DNA of 64,000 bases, taken from Denitratisoma oestradiolicum (GTDB lineage Bacteria; Pseudomonadota; Gammaproteobacteria; Burkholderiales; Rhodocyclaceae). Under the pieces are notes generated by a model. The model saw only the letters and a list, made by a program, of their open reading frames with translations, had not been told where the DNA came from and did no database searches. This document shows, in pieces, positions 52,944-64,000 of this stretch (positions are counted from its first letter, which is position 1; every line of letters begins with the position of its first letter). Position numbers and translations under genes: made by a program. Location of the stretch: the NCBI RefSeq assembly GCF_902813185.1, contig NZ_LR778301.1, forward strand, positions 3,204,001 through 3,268,000, written 5' to 3'.

Positions 52944-53771
52944 TTATCGCTTGTAACGACGCTGGACGATCATATTGTCCGTGCGCTTGTTGCTACGGGT
53001 ACGGTAGCCCTTGGTTGGCTGACCCCAGGGGCTGACAGGCACACGGCCTTCGCCGGTACGTCCTTCACCACCGCCATGAGGGTGATCAATCGGGTTCATC
53101 GCAGTTCCGCGCACCGTCGGACGGATACCGCGCCAGCGATTGGCGCCAGCCTTGCCGATTTTCCGCAGGCTGTTTTCCTCGTTGCCAACCTCGCCCACGG
53201 TTGCACGGCACTCCACATGGACGCGGCGAATTTCCCCGGAACGCAAACGCAACTGCGCATACACACCCTCCCGAGCCAACAATTGAACCGAGACGCCGGC
53301 AGAACGGGCGAGCTGCGCCCCTTTGCCAGGAGTCATCTCGACGCAATGAATGGTCGTACCCACCGGAATATTGCGGATAGGAAGTGCGTTTCCGGACTTG
53401 ATCGGTGCCTCGGAACCGCTCTGCACTTCCTGACCGACAACCATACCCTTGGTAGCAATGATGTAGCGGCGCTCACCATCCGCATACAGCACCAGGGCGA
53501 TGTTGGCAGAACGATTGGGATCGTATTCGAGACGCTCCACCTTGCCGATGATCCCGTCCTTGTTGCGACGGAAATCGATCACACGATAGTGCTGCTTGTG
53601 GCCACCACCCTTGTGACGGGTGGTAATACGGCCATGGGCGTTGCGGCCTGCAGTATTGCTCTTGGCCTCCACTAGGGCAGCATGGGGGCGCCCCTTGTGC
53701 AGGTTGGCATTGACAACCTTGACAACGGCACGGCGACCAGGAGAAGTCGGTTTGACCTTGACGAGTGCCAT
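52944..53771 (-). CDS. rplB: 50S ribosomal protein L2
   Basis: 275 residues. L2 is needed for subunit joining and peptidyl transfer. [37 protein letters not shown] and the invariant [14 protein letters not shown] are present. Its ATG and the rplW TAA-end are adjacent (1-nt overlap). Confidence 0.98.
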   Translation of the reverse strand: MALVKVKPTSPGRRAVVKVVNANLHKGRPHAALVEAKSNTAGRNAHGRITTRHKGGGHKQHYRVIDFRRNKDGIIGKVERLEYDPNRSANIALVLYADGERRYIIATKGMVVGQEVQSGSEAPIKSGNALPIRNIPVGTTIHCVEMTPGKGAQLARSAGVSVQLLAREGVYAQLRLRSGEIRRVHVECRATVGEVGNEENSLRKIGKAGANRWRGIRPTVRGTAMNPIDHPHGGGEGRTGEGRVPVSPWGQPTKGYRTRSNKRTDNMIVQRRYKR

Positions 53772-54082
53772 TATGCGGCCCCTCCCTCAACGAAGTTGAT
53801 TTCCTGACCCGGCATCAGACAGACAAATGCCTTCTTGACGTCGCTGCGACGGCCCATGGTGCGACCGAAACGCTTGACCTTGCCCTTCAGGTTGGAAATC
53901 TGCACCGACTTGACCTGTACTTTGAACATCAGCTCGACGGCAGCCTTCACTTCAGGCTTGGTAGCGTCGGGAAGCACGATAAAGACCACTTGTTCATTGG
54001 CGTCGGCAACCATGGTTGCCTTTTCGGAAATCTGCGGTGCCACCAGCACCTGCATCAACCGCTCTTGATTGAAGTTGCTCAT
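53771..54082 (-). CDS. rplW: 50S ribosomal protein L23
   Basis: 103 residues: [41 protein letters not shown]23 is the docking site for trigger factor and SRP at the tunnel exit. It overlaps rplD by 4 nt. Confidence 0.97.
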   Translation of the reverse strand: MSNFNQERLMQVLVAPQISEKATMVADANEQVVFIVLPDATKPEVKAAVELMFKVQVKSVQISNLKGKVKRFGRTMGRRSDVKKAFVCLMPGQEINFVEGGAA

Positions 54083-54699
54083 GCCAGCATCTCCTCCATC
54101 TTGGCGACCGCACCCTTGGTCAGCAGCACCTTGGGAAAACGAATCAGGGAGACCGGATCGGCCTGATGCGCCTCAACCACAAGTACGTTGGGCAGATTGC
54201 GGGAAGCCAGCAGCAGATTGTCGTCCAGCGACTCGGTGATCACCAATGCGGAATCGATCCCCATACCCTTCAATTTCTGAGCTACCAGCTTGGTCTTTGG
54301 CGCATCCACCGAGAAGTTTTCCACCACAACCAGACGACCCTCACGTGCAAGCTGCGACAGAATGGCCGCAACACCAGCACGGAACATCTTGCGATTGATC
54401 TTCTGGGAAAAGTTCTCTTCCGGGGAATTCGGGAAAGTACGACCACCGCCACGCCACAGGGGCGAAGAGCTCATACCGGCACGCGCACGACCCGTACCCT
54501 TTTGACGCCAGGGCTTTTTGGTGGTGTGCTTGACTTCCTCGCGATCCTTCTGCTTGCGGTTACCGGAGCGAGCATTGGCCTGATAGGCCACTACCACCTG
54601 ATGCACCAGCGCCTCATTGAAGTCGCGGCCGAACAGGCTATCGGAGGCCGATACTGTCGAGGCCTGCTGACCCTGATCATTAATAAGCGTAAGTTCCAT
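54079..54699 (-). CDS. rplD: 50S ribosomal protein L4
   Basis: 206 residues. ATG at 54699 ([12 protein letters not shown]) follows a GGAGGG site. The extended loop ([27 protein letters not shown]) lines the exit tunnel. In E. coli L4 represses the S10 operon by binding its leader. Confidence 0.97.
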   Translation of the reverse strand: MELTLINDQGQQASTVSASDSLFGRDFNEALVHQVVVAYQANARSGNRKQKDREEVKHTTKKPWRQKGTGRARAGMSSSPLWRGGGRTFPNSPEENFSQKINRKMFRAGVAAILSQLAREGRLVVVENFSVDAPKTKLVAQKLKGMGIDSALVITESLDDNLLLASRNLPNVLVVEAHQADPVSLIRFPKVLLTKGAVAKMEEMLA

Positions 54700-54709
54700 G
54701 GTGCCCTCC

Positions 54710-55348
54710 TTAAGCCTTGACCGCAGGGCTGACGAACACGTCGCCACCCTTGGCACCCGGAACCGCTCCCTTGACCAGGAGCAACTGACGCGCTTCATCC
54801 ACGCGCACAACCTCAAGGTTCTGCGTCGTGCGATTCACATCGCCCAAATGACCGGCCATGCGCTTACCAGGAAACACGCGACCCGGATCCTGCGCCATAC
54901 CGATGGAGCCAGGAGCATTGTGAGACACGGAGTTACCGTGACTCGCACGATTCGAAGAGAAGTGGTGGCGCTTGATGGCGCCAGAAAATCCCTTACCGAT
55001 GGTGGTCCCACTCACATCCACCTTCTGGCCCGGCTGAAAAATCGTTGCCGAAATCACGTCGCCCGCCTTGAAACCACCAAGCTGATCAACATCGACGCGG
55101 AATTCTTTAAGAATATGACCGGCTTCAACGCCGGCCTTGGCAAGATGCCCCGCCTCGGGCTTGACAACCCGACTGGCGCGACGCTTGCCAAACGCCACCT
55201 GAATCGCGGCATAACCGTCGACCTCAGGCGTCTTGATTTGCGTGACGCGGTTATTCGACACATCAAGCACCGTCACCGGAACGGATGCACCGTCCTCGGT
55301 AAAAATGCGTGTCATGCCGACCTTGCGTCCTACAAGGCCTAGACTCAT
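54710..55348 (-). CDS. rplC: 50S ribosomal protein L3
   Basis: 212 residues: [61 protein letters not shown]3 is an early 50S assembly protein near the peptidyl transferase centre. A 104-nt structured gap separates it from rpsJ. Confidence 0.97.
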   Translation of the reverse strand: MSLGLVGRKVGMTRIFTEDGASVPVTVLDVSNNRVTQIKTPEVDGYAAIQVAFGKRRASRVVKPEAGHLAKAGVEAGHILKEFRVDVDQLGGFKAGDVISATIFQPGQKVDVSGTTIGKGFSGAIKRHHFSSNRASHGNSVSHNAPGSIGMAQDPGRVFPGKRMAGHLGDVNRTTQNLEVVRVDEARQLLLVKGAVPGAKGGDVFVSPAVKA

Positions 55349-55363
55349 TTTTTTCTCCTAAAC

Positions 55364-55434
55364 CCCGGCTACGATTGGCCGGGCCCGAACACATCACGGC
55401 TTGCGCCGTACCGCTCCCACGTAAGACTGTGGGA
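55364..55434 (-). promoter_or_regulatory. Three-hairpin spacer between rpsJ and rplC
   Basis: CCCGGC/GCCGGG (55364-55383), ACGGC/GCCGT (55396-55409) and TCCCAC/GTGGGA (55415-55434) are consecutive perfect small stems in the rpsJ-rplC gap, which is much longer than other gaps in the operon. It could be a regulatory or processing region. Confidence 0.45.
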
Positions 55435-55452
55435 AAACTTGTTTGCTACCAG

Positions 55453-55764
55453 TTACTGCAACTTGATCTCGACATCCACGCCAGCGGGAAGATCGAGTTT
55501 CATCAGGGCATCCACCGTCTTGTCGGTAGGATCAATGATGTCCATCAAACGCAGATGGGTACGAATCTCGAACTGATCCCGGGAAGTCTTGTTGACGTGC
55601 GGCGAACGCAACACATCAAAACGCTCAATACGCGTAGGCAGGGGAACAGGGCCGCGCACAACCGCGCCAGTGCGCTTCGCCGTTTCGACGATCTCAAGGG
55701 CGGACTGATCAATCAGCTTGTAGTCGAAGGCCTTGAGACGAATCCGAATTTTCTGGTTTTGCAT
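55453..55764 (-). CDS. rpsJ: 30S ribosomal protein S10
   Basis: 103 residues: [41 protein letters not shown]10 is a 30S head protein and, as NusE, an antitermination factor. First gene after the S10 promoter. Confidence 0.97.
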   Translation of the reverse strand: MQNQKIRIRLKAFDYKLIDQSALEIVETAKRTGAVVRGPVPLPTRIERFDVLRSPHVNKTSRDQFEIRTHLRLMDIIDPTDKTVDALMKLDLPAGVDVEIKLQ

Positions 55765-55785
55765 AGTGCATCCTTAAAGAGCAAT

Positions 55786-55848
55786 GCCCCCGGCAGAACG
55801 GGGGCGAGAAAAGGGCGGCATATTACCGATCTTTTTCGTGAATGGCAA
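55786..55848 (-). promoter_or_regulatory. S10 operon promoter and leader hairpin
   Basis: TTGCCA (55848-55843), a 17-bp spacer and TAATAT (55825-55820) lie just after tuf. A perfect 7-bp hairpin, GCCCCCG with CGGGGGC (55786-55805), is in the short leader and could take part in control of rpsJ, although it is much shorter than the E. coli S10 leader. Confidence 0.7.
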
Positions 55849-55855
55849 CCGGCTG

Positions 55856-57046
<1,191 letters not shown>

Positions 57047-57069
57047 TTCGCTATTCCTTTAAAGAACGG

Positions 57070-59163
57070 TTATTTCTTGTTTATAACAGCTTCCGCGACG
57101 TTCTTCGGCGCCTCGGAGTAATGCTTGAATTCCATGCTATAGGTGGCACGGCCCTGGGTCAGAGAGCGCAACTGCGTCGCATAGCCAAACATTTCGGCCA
57201 GGGGCACTTCGGCACGAACGGCCTTCATGCCTCCAGGGATGTCATCCATGCCCTGGACGATGCCACGACGGGAAGACAGATCGCCCATCACGTTGCCCAT
57301 GTAGTCTTCCGGCGTCTCCACCTCCACCGCCATCATCGGCTCCAGCAGCACCGGACTGGCCTTGCGCATGGCATCCTTGAAAGCCATGGAGGCAGCCATC
57401 TTGAAGGCGTTTTCGTTGGAGTCCACATCATGATAGGAACCATCGAACAGGGTGACCTTGACGTCTACTACCGGGAAGCCCGCCAACACGCCATTGGGCA
57501 AGGTTTCCTGCAAGCCCTTATCCACTGCCGGTATATATTCACGGGGCACCGTGCCGCCCTTGACGGCATCGATGAATTCGTAACCCTTGCCAGCCTCGTT
57601 CGGCTCCAGTTTGATCCAGACATGCCCGTATTGGCCGCGGCCACCAGACTGCTTGACGAACTTGCCCTCCTGCTCCACGGACTTGCGGATTGCCTCGCGA
57701 TAGGCCACCTGCGGTGCACCGACGTTGGCCTCGACATTGAACTCGCGCCGCATGCGATCGACGATGATGTCCAGGTGCAACTCACCCATGCCGGAAATGA
57801 TCGTCTGGCCCGACTCCTCATCGGTACGAACGCGGAATGAGGGATCCTCTTGAGCCAGACGCCCCAGGGCAATACCCATCTTTTCCTGGTCCGCCTTGGT
57901 CTTGGGCTCGACCGCAACGTGAATCACCGGCTCGGGGAATATCATGCGCTCCAGAATGATCGGCGCCTCCGGATCACACAGGGTCTCGCCCGTGGTGACA
58001 TCCTTCAGCCCCACACAGGCCGCGATGTCGCCAGCAAGCACTTCCTTGATTTCCTCGCGATTATTGGCGTGCATCTGCAGGATGCGGCCAATACGCTCCT
58101 TCTTGCCCTTGATCGAGTTGTAAATCGTGGCGCCCGAATTCAGCACGCCGGAGTAGACCCGAATGAAGGTGAGCTGACCGACGAAGGGGTCGGTCATCAG
58201 CTTGAACGCCAGAGCGGAAAACTTCTCGCCATCATCGGCACGACGTGAGACTTCCCGCTCACGTTCATCAACACCACCCACGGGAGGAATATCCACCGGC
58301 GAAGGCAAAAACTCCACCACGGCGTCAAGCATGCGCTGGACACCCTTGTTCTTGAAGGCTGAGCCGCAGAGCATCGGCTGAATTTCGCAGGCAATGGTGC
58401 GCTGACGCAGTCCGAACTTGATCTTTTCCTCCGACAGTTCGCCGGCCTCCAGATATTCGTTCATCAGTTCCTCAGAAGCCTCAGCGGCCGCCTCGATCAT
58501 CTGCTCGCGCCAGGAGTTGGCAGACTCCAGCAGTTCGGCGGGAATATCGATGTAGTCGAACTTCATCCCCTGAGAGGCCTCGTCCCAGATGATCGCCTTC
58601 ATCTTGATCAGATCCACCACACCAGTGAAGGTGTCTTCAGCACCAATGGGGATCACAACAGGGACCGGGTTAGCCTTGAGCCGGGTCTTCATCTGCTCAA
58701 CGACCTTGAAGAAATTGGCACCGGAACGGTCCATCTTATTCACGAATGCAAGGCGCGGTACTTTATATTTGGTCGCCTGCCGCCATACGGTTTCAGACTG
58801 GGGCTGCACCCCGCCCACCGCACAATAGACCATGCAGGCACCATCCAGCACCCGCATGGAACGCTCCACCTCGATCGTGAAATCCACGTGACCCGGGGTA
58901 TCGATGATATTGAAGCGATGCTCGGGAAGGGACATGTCCATGCCCTTCCAGAAGCAGGTCGTCGCGGCAGAGGTGATGGTGATACCACGCTCCTGCTCCT
59001 GCTCCATCCAGTCCATGGTGGCAGCGCCATCATGAACCTCACCGATCTTGTGGTTAACGCCAGTGTAGTAAAGGATACGCTCGGTTGTCGTCGTCTTACC
59101 GGCATCGATGTGCGCCGAAATACCGATATTGCGATAACGCTCGATTGGAGTCTTGCGGGCCAC
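57070..59163 (-). CDS. fusA: Elongation factor G
   Basis: 697 residues, a five-domain GTPase driving translocation. [40 protein letters not shown] and [10 protein letters not shown] are its G motifs; [16 protein letters not shown] is domain IV. The start codon is GTG. A 112-nt gap with a hairpin separates it from rpsG. Confidence 0.98.
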   Translation of the reverse strand: MARKTPIERYRNIGISAHIDAGKTTTTERILYYTGVNHKIGEVHDGAATMDWMEQEQERGITITSAATTCFWKGMDMSLPEHRFNIIDTPGHVDFTIEVERSMRVLDGACMVYCAVGGVQPQSETVWRQATKYKVPRLAFVNKMDRSGANFFKVVEQMKTRLKANPVPVVIPIGAEDTFTGVVDLIKMKAIIWDEASQGMKFDYIDIPAELLESANSWREQMIEAAAEASEELMNEYLEAGELSEEKIKFGLRQRTIACEIQPMLCGSAFKNKGVQRMLDAVVEFLPSPVDIPPVGGVDEREREVSRRADDGEKFSALAFKLMTDPFVGQLTFIRVYSGVLNSGATIYNSIKGKKERIGRILQMHANNREEIKEVLAGDIAACVGLKDVTTGETLCDPEAPIILERMIFPEPVIHVAVEPKTKADQEKMGIALGRLAQEDPSFRVRTDEESGQTIISGMGELHLDIIVDRMRREFNVEANVGAPQVAYREAIRKSVEQEGKFVKQSGGRGQYGHVWIKLEPNEAGKGYEFIDAVKGGTVPREYIPAVDKGLQETLPNGVLAGFPVVDVKVTLFDGSYHDVDSNENAFKMAASMAFKDAMRKASPVLLEPMMAVEVETPEDYMGNVMGDLSSRRGIVQGMDDIPGGMKAVRAEVPLAEMFGYATQLRSLTQGRATYSMEFKHYSEAPKNVAEAVINKK

Positions 59164-59245
59164 TTTGATTACCTGCCTTATCTAAGTCAAACCGCCTTGG
59201 CCCCGAATTCAGCGGGAGCCAGGGCGGCACGGAAACAATGAAGCA

Positions 59246-59261
59246 CGCCACCGGAGTGGCG
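59246..59261 (-). promoter_or_regulatory. Hairpin in the rpsG-fusA gap
   Basis: CGCCAC (59246-59251) and GTGGCG (59256-59261) form a perfect 6-bp stem with a CGGA/TCCG loop, directly after rpsG. No T-run. A role in differential expression of fusA is possible. Confidence 0.4.
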
Positions 59262-59275
59262 CAGCACCTAAATCA

Positions 59276-59749
<474 letters not shown>

Positions 59750-59772
59750 CTACTCCTGAACTGAGCGAGCCG

Positions 59773-60150
59773 TTAAGCCGCCTTGGGACGCTTGGCGCCA
59801 TATTTGGACCGCGACTGCTTCCTGTCCTTGACACCCTGGGTATCAAGACTGCCGCGCACGATGTGATAACGAACACCCGGAAGATCCTTTACCCGGCCGC
59901 CACGAATCAGCACCACCGAGTGCTCCTGAAGGTTGTGCCCCTCGCCGCCAATGTAGGAAATCACCTCAAAACCATTGGTGAGGCGCACCTTGGCAACCTT
60001 CCGCAGCGCGGAGTTAGGCTTCTTCGGAGTAGTAGTGTAGACGCGGGTGCAAACCCCACGCTTGGCCGGGCAACTGTCGAGCGCAGGCACCTTGCTCTTG
60101 GCTTGGGGAGCCTGGCGAGACTTGCGCACCAGTTGATTAATGGTTGGCAT
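59773..60150 (-). CDS. rpsL: 30S ribosomal protein S12
   Basis: 125 residues. S12 controls decoding fidelity. [19 protein letters not shown] carries Lys43, and [14 protein letters not shown] carries Lys88: the wild-type residues expected in streptomycin-sensitive strains. First gene after the str promoter. Confidence 0.98.
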   Translation of the reverse strand: MPTINQLVRKSRQAPQAKSKVPALDSCPAKRGVCTRVYTTTPKKPNSALRKVAKVRLTNGFEVISYIGGEGHNLQEHSVVLIRGGRVKDLPGVRYHIVRGSLDTQGVKDRKQSRSKYGAKRPKAA

Positions 60151-60214
60151 AAGTAGTTATTCCAATAGCTGAAATTGGCAAAACCGGACCCCCTGCCGGG
60201 AGCAAAGAGGCCGG

Positions 60215-60243
60215 ATTATAGTAATGGCACTCTATGCCGTCAA
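60215..60243 (-). promoter_or_regulatory. str promoter upstream of rpsL
   Basis: TTGACG (60243-60238), a 17-bp spacer and perfect TATAAT (60220-60215). The -35 overlaps the rpoC stop codon. CCGGCC after the -10 is a GC-rich discriminator. Confidence 0.88.
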
Positions 60244-63200
60244 GCGGCTTGAGTACCCTCCGCTGAACTTTCCTCCACGGGAGGCAATTCGAACACGCCC
60301 TCTGCCGCATCCACCCCCGCAGACTTCTTGCGCCGGGTCCGATGGTAAACATGGCCAGTACCGGCAGGGATGAGACGGCCAACAATGATGTTTTCCTTGA
60401 GGCCCCGCAGCTCATCGCGCTTGCCCATGATCGCCGCCTCGGTCAGTACGCGAGTGGTCTCCTGGAACGATGCCGCCGAAAGGAAGGAATCAGTGGAGAG
60501 GGATGCCTTGGTGATACCCAGCAACTGATGCTGGTATTCGGCCGGCCGCTTGCCCTCGGACAACAGCCTGTCATTCTCGTCCAACAACATGGAACGCTCC
60601 ACCTGCTCCTCGCGAATGAACGTGGAGTCGCCTGTGTCGGTAACGACCACCCGCCGCAGCATCTGGCGCACGATGACCTCGATATGCTTGTCGTTGATCT
60701 TCACGCCTTGCAGACGATACACGTCCTGCACTTCGTCGATGATGTAACGGGCCAGCTCCTCGACACCCTTCAGGCGCAGGATATCGTGGGGATCCGCAGA
60801 GCCGTCCACGATCACCTCGCCCTTATTCACCACCTGGCCATCGTGGGCCATGACATGCTTGTCCTTGGAGATCAGGTACTCGTGGGCAGTGCCGTCGGGC
60901 TCGGTGATCACCAGGCGTTGCTTGCCCTTGGTGTCCTTGCCGAAGGAGACAGTACCTGTCACCTCGGCCAGCACGCCGACATCCTTGGGCGAGCGTGCTT
61001 CGAACAATTCGGCCACGCGGGGCAGACCGCCGGTAATGTCGCGGGTCTTGGCCGACTCCTGGGGAATACGTGCCAGAATTTCCCCGACGGAAACCAACTG
61101 TCCATCCTTCACGGTAATGATCGAGCCAACCTGGAAGGTGATCGTCACCACATGATCGGTGCCATGGATCTTGATTTCCTGGCCGTGCTCATCCAGAAGC
61201 TTGACCTGGGGGCGCAGGCCCTTGGTCGAGGCCTTGCTGCCCCGTCCCTTGGACTCGATCACCACCAGAGTGGACAGGCCGGTCACTTCGTCGATCTGCT
61301 TGGCAACAGTCGCACCTTCCTCCACATGTTCGAACTTCACCGTACCTGCGTACTCGGTAACAATGGGGCGTGTGTGGGGATCCCAGTTGGCCACCTGGGC
61401 GCCGGCCTTGATCTGCTGACCGTCGTCAACCAACAGCGTCGCGCCATAGGGAACCTTATGGCGCTCACGCTCGCGACCATTATCGTCAACGATGAGTACC
61501 TCACCGGAACGAGCAATGACCACCTTTTCGGCCCTCGGGTTGGTGACATAGCGCATGGTGGCCGACAGGCGGATTACACCCGAACTCTTAGCCTCGACCT
61601 GACTCTGTGCCGCAGCACGGGAAGCAGCGCCGCCCACGTGGAAAGTCCGCATGGTCAACTGTGTTCCGGGTTCACCGATGGACTGGGCGGCAACCACACC
61701 AACCGCTTCACCCTCGTTCACCAGATAGCCACGACCCAGGTCACGACCATAGCACTTGGCACACAGGCCATAACGGGTCTCACAGGACAGCGGCGTACGC
61801 ACCCGCACTTCGTCGATACCCAGGCTCTCGATCAGGTCCACCGCATCTTCATCAAGCAGGGAGCCAGCCGCGAACAGAATGTCCTGAGTATCGGGATTGA
61901 GTACGTCGGTTGCCACCACCCGACCCAGGATACGTTCGCGCAACGGCTCGATCACTTCGCCGCCTTCCACCAACGCCTTCATGGCGAAGCCGCTCTGGGT
62001 GCCGCAATCCAGCTCGGTCACCACCAGATCCTGAGTCACATCCACCAGACGACGGGTTAGATAGCCGGAGTTCGCGGTCTTCAGCGCCGTGTCTGCCAGA
62101 CCCTTACGGGCGCCGTGGGTAGAGATGAAGTACTGCTGAACATTCAGTCCCTCACGGAAGTTCGTGGTGATGGGCACTTCGATGATGGAGCCATCGGGCT
62201 TGGCCATCAGGCCCCGCATACCCGCCAACTGGCGAATCTGGGCAGCGGAACCCCGTGCACCGGAGTCCGCCATCATGTAGATGGAGTTGAAGGACTCCTG
62301 TTTAACGGTCTTGCCTTCGTGATTGACCACTTCCTGATGGGACAACTGGTCCATCATCGCCTTGGCTACCTGATCGCCGGCGCGGCCCCAGATATCCACA
62401 ACCTTGTTGTAGCGCTCCCCCACGGTCACCAGACCGGAAGTGTATTGACGCTCGATTTCCTTAACCTCGCTTTCAGCCTGGTCGATGATGGCACCCTTCT
62501 GGGTGGGTACCAGCATGTCATCCACGGCAATGGAAATACCGCCTCGGGTGGCCAGACGAAAACCAGACTGCATCAACTGGTCCGCAAACACCACGGTATC
62601 CTTGAGACCGCAACGGCGGAAGGACTCATCAATCAGCTTGGAGATTTCTTTCTTCTTCAGTGCCTTGTCGATCACCTTGAAGGGAAGACCTCGGGGCAGA
62701 ATCTCCGACAGGATGGCGCGGCCGGCAGTAGTGGAGTAGCGGGTCAGCTTTTCCTTCCAACCCTCGCCATCACGGTCGTATTCCTTGATCCGCACCGAGA
62801 TACGGGCATGCAGATCCACTTGACGGGATTCCACACCACGCAACACCTCGGAGACATCAATGAAGTTCATGCCGGTGCCACGCGCCGCGACGTGTTCCCG
62901 GGTGGCGTAGTACAGGCCCAGCACCACATCCTGGGAAGGAACAATGATGGGGGCGCCGTTGGCGGGCGACAGCACGTTGTTGGAAGCCAGCATCAGTGTG
63001 CGGGCCTCCATCTGAGCTTCCAGGGACAACGGGACGTGGACGGCCATCTGGTCGCCGTCAAAGTCAGCGTTGAAGGCGGTACACACCAGGGGATGGAGCT
63101 GAATGGCCTTGCCTTCGATCAGGGTCGGCTCAAAAGCCTGAATGCCCAGTCGGTGCAGGGTTGGCGCCCGGTTCAACAGCACCGGATGCTCGCGGATCAC

Positions 63201-64000
63201 CTCTTCCAGAATGTCCCACACCACACCGGTCTCGGCTTCCACTTCCTTCTTGGCGGCCTTGATGGTGCTGGCGATACCCATTTTTTCCAGGCGTTCGAAG
63301 ATGAAGGGCTTGAACAGTTCCAGTGCCATCTTCTTGGGCAAGCCGCACTGATGCAGCTTGAGCTGGGGGCCCACCACGATCACCGAACGACCGGAATAGT
63401 CCACCCGCTTGCCTAGCAGGTTCTGGCGGAAGCGGCCCGACTTGCCCTTGATCATGTCGGCCAGGGACTTCAGGGGACGCTTGTTGGCGCCGGTCATGGC
63501 CTTGCCGCGGCGACCGTTGTCCAGCAGGGAATCCACCGATTCCTGCAGCATGCGCTTCTCGTTGCGCACAATGATGTCTGGCGCCTTCAGTTCCAGCAGC
63601 CGCTTCAGACGATTGTTGCGGTTGATCACCCGACGATACAGATCGTTCAGATCCGAGGTGGCGAAACGGCCACCGTCCAGGGGTACAAGGGGGCGCAGAT
63701 CAGGGGGGAGTACCGGCAGCACTTCCAACACCATCCACTCGGGCCTGATGCCGGACTGCTGGAAGGCTTCCAGCACCTTGAGTCGCTTGGCGATCTTCTT
63801 GATCTTGGCTTCCGAGCCGGTGGTCTCCAGCTCCTGGCGCAGGCGCTCGATTTCATGAGCGATGTCGATGGTGCGCAGCAGCTCGCGAATACCCTCGGCG
63901 CCCATCACCGCGGTGAACTCGTCGCCGTACTCCTCGACCTTGGCCAGATAGTCATCCTCGGTCAGCAACTGGGCACGGCTCAAGGGCGTCATGCCGGGCT
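60240..64000 (-). CDS. rpoC: DNA-directed RNA polymerase subunit beta' (5' partial)
   Basis: The frame is open to the window edge; about 1252 C-terminal residues are present, so the N-terminal zinc finger is outside. The catalytic [12 protein letters not shown] with three Asp, [17 protein letters not shown], the second zinc site ([19 protein letters not shown]) and [12 protein letters not shown] are intact. It would follow rpoB upstream. Its stop codon sits inside the str promoter -35. Confidence 0.98.
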   Translation of the reverse strand, partial: PGMTPLSRAQLLTEDDYLAKVEEYGDEFTAVMGAEGIRELLRTIDIAHEIERLRQELETTGSEAKIKKIAKRLKVLEAFQQSGIRPEWMVLEVLPVLPPDLRPLVPLDGGRFATSDLNDLYRRVINRNNRLKRLLELKAPDIIVRNEKRMLQESVDSLLDNGRRGKAMTGANKRPLKSLADMIKGKSGRFRQNLLGKRVDYSGRSVIVVGPQLKLHQCGLPKKMALELFKPFIFERLEKMGIASTIKAAKKEVEAETGVVWDILEEVIREHPVLLNRAPTLHRLGIQAFEPTLIEGKAIQLHPLVCTAFNADFDGDQMAVHVPLSLEAQMEARTLMLASNNVLSPANGAPIIVPSQDVVLGLYYATREHVAARGTGMNFIDVSEVLRGVESRQVDLHARISVRIKEYDRDGEGWKEKLTRYSTTAGRAILSEILPRGLPFKVIDKALKKKEISKLIDESFRRCGLKDTVVFADQLMQSGFRLATRGGISIAVDDMLVPTQKGAIIDQAESEVKEIERQYTSGLVTVGERYNKVVDIWGRAGDQVAKAMMDQLSHQEVVNHEGKTVKQESFNSIYMMADSGARGSAAQIRQLAGMRGLMAKPDGSIIEVPITTNFREGLNVQQYFISTHGARKGLADTALKTANSGYLTRRLVDVTQDLVVTELDCGTQSGFAMKALVEGGEVIEPLRERILGRVVATDVLNPDTQDILFAAGSLLDEDAVDLIESLGIDEVRVRTPLSCETRYGLCAKCYGRDLGRGYLVNEGEAVGVVAAQSIGEPGTQLTMRTFHVGGAASRAAAQSQVEAKSSGVIRLSATMRYVTNPRAEKVVIARSGEVLIVDDNGRERERHKVPYGATLLVDDGQQIKAGAQVANWDPHTRPIVTEYAGTVKFEHVEEGATVAKQIDEVTGLSTLVVIESKGRGSKASTKGLRPQVKLLDEHGQEIKIHGTDHVVTITFQVGSIITVKDGQLVSVGEILARIPQESAKTRDITGGLPRVAELFEARSPKDVGVLAEVTGTVSFGKDTKGKQRLVITEPDGTAHEYLISKDKHVMAHDGQVVNKGEVIVDGSADPHDILRLKGVEELARYIIDEVQDVYRLQGVKINDKHIEVIVRQMLRRVVVTDTGDSTFIREEQVERSMLLDENDRLLSEGKRPAEYQHQLLGITKASLSTDSFLSAASFQETTRVLTEAAIMGKRDELRGLKENIIVGRLIPAGTGHVYHRTRRKKSAGVDAAEGVFELPPVEESSAEGTQAA

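Noticed and set aside
51402..53675. 757-codon plus-strand frame opposite ribosomal protein genes
   Set aside because: Antisense shadow of rplP to rplB; no plausible start signal or domain.

Overview
The window is a chromosomal segment of a GC-rich Gram-negative bacterium, most likely a betaproteobacterium. The reasons are the order mraZ-rsmH-ftsL-ftsI-murE-murF-mraY-murD-ftsW-murG-murC-murB-ddlB-ftsQ-ftsA-ftsZ-lpxC-(dciA)-M23 peptidase-secA, the rsmI/yraN/gmhA/dolP/hldC neighbourhood, and the full str-S10-spc-alpha ribosomal run. Two short-chain dehydrogenases, one closely resembling Comamonas 3beta/17beta-hydroxysteroid dehydrogenase from memory, fit a steroid-handling Rhodocyclales/Sterolibacteriaceae-type organism. 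That placement is inference.

Layout. 1-4.8 kb (+): the end of a Ser/Thr kinase fused to a cyclic-nucleotide-binding-like domain, a 17-residue Trp-rich leader peptide, trpG-trpD-trpC and an alpha/beta hydrolase. 4.8-6.5 kb (-): a fuculose-phosphate-aldolase-like gene (ald2 type) coupled to mtnA, fitting methylthioribose salvage through the DHAP shunt. 6.5-10.7 kb: secA and an M23 peptidase (-), with dciA divergent (+). 10.9-29.9 kb (-): the complete division and cell-wall (dcw) cluster from mraZ to lpxC, headed by a TTGACC-N17-TAAAGT promoter with three 10-bp-spaced MraZ boxes. 30.2-35.0 kb (-): chrA, rnpB (RNase P RNA), a hotdog thioesterase, a lipoprotein, pyrC and rsmI. 35.0-38.6 kb (+): yraN, a secreted HIRAN protein, gmhA, dolP, hldC and a flavin reductase with a MarR-like C-terminal domain. 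38.6-39.3 kb (-): a cupin and a YajD-type HNH protein. 39.5-41.2 kb (+): two SDRs, then an IS66 transposase remnant and a strong bidirectional terminator. 41.6-64 kb (-): rpoC (5' end outside the window), rpsL-rpsG-fusA-tuf, the S10 operon, the spc operon through secY-infA-rpmJ, and the alpha operon rpsM-rpsK-rpsD-rpoA-rplQ. Four promoters with exact 17-bp spacers lie ahead of rpsL, rpsJ, rplN and rpsM.

Most unusual features. murD carries an in-frame 150-nt insertion made of palindromes, and at each junction the native flank is followed by its own inverted copy (13- and 23-bp arms, one mismatch each). mtnA carries a smaller insertion with the same kind of inverted flank copy (13-bp arms, perfect). 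A related two-hairpin element with different but still self-complementary stems lies between ftsW and murG. Together these suggest a palindromic element that enters protein-coding genes without breaking the frame. The other notable find is the Trp leader peptide ahead of trpGDC without an adjacent trpE.

No tRNA gene, CRISPR array, intact insertion sequence or prophage gene was recognised.
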